From Hydrocarboniphaga sp. (GTDB lineage: Bacteria > Pseudomonadota > Gammaproteobacteria > Nevskiales > Nevskiaceae), in NCBI RefSeq assembly GCF_028291725.1, contig NZ_JAQGNT010000060.1, forward strand, positions 1-60,749: a stretch of DNA of 60,749 nucleotides, read 5' to 3'. This document shows, in pieces, positions 57,721 through 60,749 of the stretch. The notes below the pieces were generated by a model. The model was not told the DNA's origin and did no database searches. It saw only the letters and a list, made by a program, of their open reading frames with translations. Within the stretch, counting starts at the first letter, position 1. The number at the start of each line of letters is the position of its first letter. A program made the translations under genes and the position numbers.

Positions 57721-59306
57721 TGACGAAAGCTCCGCGTCTTCCCCCTCTCCCGCGTGCGGGAGAGGGGGGCTTGATCCCCGGAACCGGCCAGCTCCTTCCC
57801 CCGCTTGCGGGGGAGTCGTTGGCCCCAGCGAGAATCGACTCATGTCGATTCGAGTTAAGCCAACGGCGGGATGGGGGCGAGACGATAGCGCCGCGCCTGC
57901 TCGCCCCCACCCCGGCCCTCCCCCGCAAGCGGGGGAGGGAGAGGTTCCTGGGTAGGGGACGGTCGTTGATAGGCGCAGCCTTGCTCTCCGCCGCCACGCT
58001 CGCCCAGGCCTATCCCTACGACGGCTACGCCTACACCGGCATCCGCCGGCTCGACTACGTCGCTCAGGTCTACGCCGGCACGGTGCCAGGCCGTAAATTG
58101 CAGCCGGGCCAATACCTGGGCATGGACCAGGTATTCCCGCGCTGGAACGGCACCGACGGCAAGGCGCTGCCGCCGCCCGATGCGGATCTGCAGGCCAGGC
58201 TCGACCAGCTGCTCGCCGGCAGCGGCTACGCCACCTACAGCGTCGCGCTGCTCGATCTGAGCGACGTGACGCATCCGCTGTATGCCGCGCACAACGCCGA
58301 CGACAAGGTCAATGTCGGCAGTGTCGGCAAGGTGCTGGTGGTGCTCGCGCTGATGCAGACCCTGGCCGACCTGTATCCCGAGGACATCGCGGCGCGCGAG
58401 CGCGTGCTGAAAACCACGATGATCACCGCCGACGTCTACAGCCAGTACGACCATCACACGGTCACGTTCTGGGACCCGGTTGCCAAGGTCCGCAAGGCAC
58501 GCTCGATCCGCGCAGGGGACCAGGGCACGCTCTGGGAGTACCTGGACTGGATGCTGTCCGCGAGTTCCAATTCGGCGGCCGGCATGGTGCAGAAGGAGCT
58601 GATCGCGCTGAAGCATTTCGGCAGCGCGTATCCGCCGTCGCCGGCGGAGTACGAAGCCTTTTTCAAGCAGTCGCCAAAAGTGCTCGGTGATCTTTACCTG
58701 CAGACGATGAACGATGCGGTTGCGCGCAACGGCTTCGACCCCGAGCAGTTCCGCCAGGGCAGCATTTTCACTCATGGCGGCAAAACCAAGGTTGACGGTA
58801 CCAGCAGCTATGCGACCAGCGAGCAGTTGGTGCGCTACCTGTACCGCCTGGAAGCCGGAACGCTGATAGACGCCTTCAGCAGCCGCGAGATCAAGCGCCT
58901 GCTGTACATGACGCAGCGGCGCATCCGCTATGCCTCGCACCCGGTGCTGAACGATGACGCGGTGTTCTTCAAATCCGGCTCGTTCTACCAGTGCACCGGC
59001 GGTGGCGGCTGCCCGCAGTACAAGGGCAACAAGACCAACCGGCTCGCTTCGGTCGCGATCGTCGAGTCGCCCGATATGACGCCGCTGAATGTGCCGCGGC
59101 TGCGCTATCTGGTCGCGGTGACCTCGAATGTGCTGGGTGTGAACTCCGCGGTCGCGCACCAGTCGCTGGCGCTGAAGATTCATCGCTTCATCGAGGAGCA
59201 GCACCCGGTTCCGGAGTTGCCGCCGGCGCCGCCCGACAACGCATTCCCGAGCGTGCCGGTCGACGATCCCGACGATCCCGCGCGCAAGCAGAGCGAACAG
59301 CAATGA
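57717..59306 (+). CDS. Exported serine hydrolase, class A beta-lactamase-like
   Basis: 529 residues from the ATG that overlaps the upstream stop (ATGA). The acyl-enzyme motifs of the penicillin-recognising fold are SVGK (Ser202, Lys205), SSN (283-285) and KSG (419-421). It is likely a D,D-peptidase or transpeptidase relative, or a hydrolase of another ester. The first ~80 codons are made of a palindromic repeat (57740-57955), so the native signal peptide begins about residue 83 (SLIGAALLSAATLAQA). A TTG at 57966 could restart there. Between the exported dikinase-like gene and the nucleotide translocase. Confidence 0.82.
   Translation: MMTKAPRLPPLPRAGEGGLIPGTGQLLPPLAGESLAPARIDSCRFELSQRRDGGETIAPRLLAPTPALPRKRGRERFLGRGRSLIGAALLSAATLAQAYPYDGYAYTGIRRLDYVAQVYAGTVPGRKLQPGQYLGMDQVFPRWNGTDGKALPPPDADLQARLDQLLAGSGYATYSVALLDLSDVTHPLYAAHNADDKVNVGSVGKVLVVLALMQTLADLYPEDIAARERVLKTTMITADVYSQYDHHTVTFWDPVAKVRKARSIRAGDQGTLWEYLDWMLSASSNSAAGMVQKELIALKHFGSAYPPSPAEYEAFFKQSPKVLGDLYLQTMNDAVARNGFDPEQFRQGSIFTHGGKTKVDGTSSYATSEQLVRYLYRLEAGTLIDAFSSREIKRLLYMTQRRIRYASHPVLNDDAVFFKSGSFYQCTGGGGCPQYKGNKTNRLASVAIVESPDMTPLNVPRLRYLVAVTSNVLGVNSAVAHQSLALKIHRFIEEQHPVPELPPAPPDNAFPSVPVDDPDDPARKQSEQQ
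57740..57955. repeat. Palindromic repeat family C inserted into a coding region
   Basis: 216 bp, homologous along its length to the intergenic copy at 5793-5959 (shared GGAACCGGCCAGC, the CCCCCGC/GCGGGGG hairpins, GATAGCGCCGCGCCTG, TCCTGGGTAG). It begins 23 bases after the start codon of the serine hydrolase and keeps its frame open. A further palindrome is nested at 57815-57866. Confidence 0.88.
57815..57866. repeat. Palindrome nested within repeat family C
   Basis: CGTTGGC (57817-57823) pairs with GCCAACG (57859-57865). Inside, GAATCGAC (57832-57839) pairs with GTCGATTC (57844-57851) around TCAT. The intergenic family C copy lacks this piece, so it was inserted later (or lost there). Confidence 0.75.
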
Positions 59307-60616
59307 ACTCGTCACCCGTCGCCAAGCGGCTCTCGTGGACCGGCAGCACCGCCTTGCGCTCGCTGCTGCTGTTCCTGAATTTCTTCCTGATCCTGCTCGC
59401 CTACTACCTGGTCAAGCCGGCGAGCCGCTCGCTGTTTCTGAGCCACCTCAGCAGCGACATGCTGCCGTATGTATGGACTGGCAGCGGCCTGCTGCTGCTG
59501 CTGCTGGTGCCGGGTTATCAGAAACTGCTGAAACGCTACGGCCGGTTGCGCGTGGTACTCGGCAGCTGCGCCGGCACATCAGTGCTGCTGCTGCTGTTCC
59601 GCGGCCTGTTCCATTACGCCAATGCGCCGATCGCGTTCGGTTTCTACATCCTGGTCGACATTTTCAGCGTGGTGCTGGTCGAGCAGTTCTGGAGCCTCAC
59701 CAACAGCGTCTACAACAGCCGCGAAGGCAAGCGCTGGTACGGGCTGATCGCCAGCGGCGGACTGGTTGGCGGGATCGCCGGCGGCATGGTTTCGAGCGCG
59801 CTGGTCAAGTACACCTCGCTGAACACCGAAGACCTGATCAGCGTCGCCGCGGTGCTGGTGCTGGCGATGATGGCGCTGACCGGCCGGCTGGCGCGCGCCG
59901 GCGTCTACCGCGAGCGCGAAGTGGCGGATGCGCCGGTGCATCTGGACGAGCCGAGCATCGACTTCGGCGTCGTGCTGAAGAGCATCCGCTCGAACCGTTT
60001 CGTCGCGCTGATCGCGCTGCTGGTGCTGTTCTCGCAGATCTGCGAGCCGATCGTGGAATACCAGTTCATGCACCACGTCGAGGCCGCCTACGCCAACGGC
60101 GAGGCGCGCACCGTGTTCCTGTCGCAGTTCCTGAGCCTGCAGAGCGGCGTCGCACTGGCAGTGAACCTGCTGCTGACGCCGCTGATCCATCGCTACGGCG
60201 GCGTCATCGCCGGCCTGCTGATGCAGCCGCTGCTGCTCGGTGTGTCGGCGATGGCGTATCTGTTCAACACCGATCTGCGCACTGCGGCGGTGATGAAGAT
60301 CAGCGATCGCGGGCTGTCGTATTCGATCAATCGCTCGTCGCGCGAGCTGCTCTATGTCGGCGCCGATGCGCACACGATCTTCAAGGTCAAGGCCTGGATC
60401 GACATGGTCGGCTACCGCGTGTTCAAGATCGTCGGCAACGTCGCGATCCTGCTGATCGTGCAGTGGACCACGTATCAGCAGAGCGAGACCGCGCTGTCGG
60501 CGGTGGTGGTGATGCTGTGCGTCGGCTGGGGGCTGTGCGTGGTCGCGCTACGCCGGGTCGGTGGTGCGGCGGGCAAGGCGCCGATGGCGCCGGTGATACA
60601 GGGAACCGCCGCCTGA
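59303..60616 (+). CDS. ATP/ADP (NTP/NDP) translocase family membrane protein
   Basis: 437 residues, about 11-12 membrane helices. The N-terminus LLLFLNFFLILLAYYLVKPA, SRSLFL and the stretch VEQFWSLTNSVYNSREGKRW, YGLIASGGLVGGIAGG match the TLC/Npt family of nucleotide transporters, which exchange ATP for ADP across membranes in intracellular parasites and also occur in free-living bacteria. Slightly shorter than the ~500-residue parasite carriers. ATGA overlap with the serine hydrolase gene. In context it may supply ATP to the exported dikinase-like enzyme; direction and substrate are not shown by sequence. Confidence 0.78.
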   Translation: MNSSPVAKRLSWTGSTALRSLLLFLNFFLILLAYYLVKPASRSLFLSHLSSDMLPYVWTGSGLLLLLLVPGYQKLLKRYGRLRVVLGSCAGTSVLLLLFRGLFHYANAPIAFGFYILVDIFSVVLVEQFWSLTNSVYNSREGKRWYGLIASGGLVGGIAGGMVSSALVKYTSLNTEDLISVAAVLVLAMMALTGRLARAGVYREREVADAPVHLDEPSIDFGVVLKSIRSNRFVALIALLVLFSQICEPIVEYQFMHHVEAAYANGEARTVFLSQFLSLQSGVALAVNLLLTPLIHRYGGVIAGLLMQPLLLGVSAMAYLFNTDLRTAAVMKISDRGLSYSINRSSRELLYVGADAHTIFKVKAWIDMVGYRVFKIVGNVAILLIVQWTTYQQSETALSAVVVMLCVGWGLCVVALRRVGGAAGKAPMAPVIQGTAA

Positions 60617-60671
60617 TCCGCCCGTAGGTTAACGTGAAAGAGACCTGATTTAGGGCGCAGAGGTCCCTGGC

Positions 60672-60688
60672 CTTTTGAGGCCATGGGA
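60672..60688. terminator. Possible bidirectional terminator hairpin
   Basis: TGGCC-TTTTGA-GGCCA, extended by CCC/GGG with small mismatches, lies 55 bases after the translocase stop. No T run on the plus strand. Confidence 0.35.
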
Positions 60689-60701
60689 AGCGGGGTGGAG
60701 A

Positions 60702-60749
60702 TCAGGGTGCTGCGGGGATCAGGCCGTACTGAGTGAGGGCCTTGATCCA
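60702..60749 (-). CDS. 3' end of a gene cut by the window edge
   Basis: On the minus strand the last 48 bases encode WIKALTQYGLIPAAP and a TGA stop. Too short to name; the clean ending and downstream hairpin suggest a real gene that continues beyond the window. It could be a transposase tail, but I cannot show this. Confidence 0.3.
   Translation of the reverse strand, partial: WIKALTQYGLIPAAP

Overview
The window is a GC-rich chromosomal segment with the gene style of a free-living Gram-negative proteobacterium: two TonB-dependent receptors, many lipoproteins and Sec/TAT exported enzymes, and a homodimeric-type pyruvate dehydrogenase E1. Several families of dispersed palindromic intergenic repeats fit the Xanthomonadales/Nevskiales part of the Gammaproteobacteria. 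That placement is inference; no rRNA or other marker gene is present. I see no tRNA, rRNA or CRISPR array.

Layout. 0.1-8.1 kb: cytochrome P450, EF-hand protein, DUF3014 protein, glycine-zipper protein, a short RecQ helicase, a repeat cluster with a fossil MFS transporter gene, an AI-2E family permease and a PHA-granule-region protein. 8.2-13.2 kb: an accessory patch, visibly less GC-rich. It holds a large palindromic element, an exported propeller-like protein, an HEPN-motif protein, a SEC-C scrap, a 178-bp MITE-like element, a RelE/HigB-type toxin with an apparently chimeric antitoxin, and a small lipoprotein. 13.3-14.1 kb: an SDR dehydrogenase.

14.3-25.3 kb: a six-gene minus-strand operon (TetR regulator, PLP aldolase-like enzyme, FAD oxidase of the aldonolactone/alditol oxidase type, neutral ceramidase, TonB receptor, PhyH dioxygenase). 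A near-perfect 30-bp palindrome lies just upstream, and a second, lipoprotein ceramidase is divergent. The enzymes can be ordered into a hypothetical route from ceramide to sphingoid base, then to a 2-amino-3-hydroxy acid, then to glycine plus a fatty aldehyde.

25.3-33.4 kb: TonB-C protein, pyruvate dehydrogenase E1, nitronate monooxygenase-like protein, SulP transporter with a spermidine-synthase-like protein, and a ribbon-helix-helix protein. 33.6-36.4 kb: a divergent stress module (ECF sigma and zinc anti-sigma versus TAT metallophosphoesterase and CuA-like cupredoxin) with matching GGGAATA-N16-GGT(A/C)TG boxes facing outward. 36.5-53 kb: serine hydrolase lipoprotein, MFS exporter, DJ-1/PfpI protein, exported amidase and M20 peptidase divergent from a second TonB receptor, thioredoxin/GFA genes, small envelope proteins, a PQQ-type propeller protein, DUF3016 and UPF0114 proteins. 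53.1-54.6 kb: an alpha/beta hydrolase and a VOC protein.

54.7-60.6 kb: the most unusual locus. Three genes are coupled by ATGA overlaps: a protein with a signal peptide and the phosphohistidine plus ATP-grasp domains of PEP synthase/glucan water dikinases, an exported SxxK serine hydrolase, and a homologue of ATP/ADP (NTP/NDP) translocases. A kinase-type enzyme outside the cytoplasm together with a nucleotide translocase suggests a periplasmic phosphotransfer system with its own ATP supply (inference). A palindromic repeat has inserted in frame into the start of the middle gene, and a second palindrome is nested inside that repeat.
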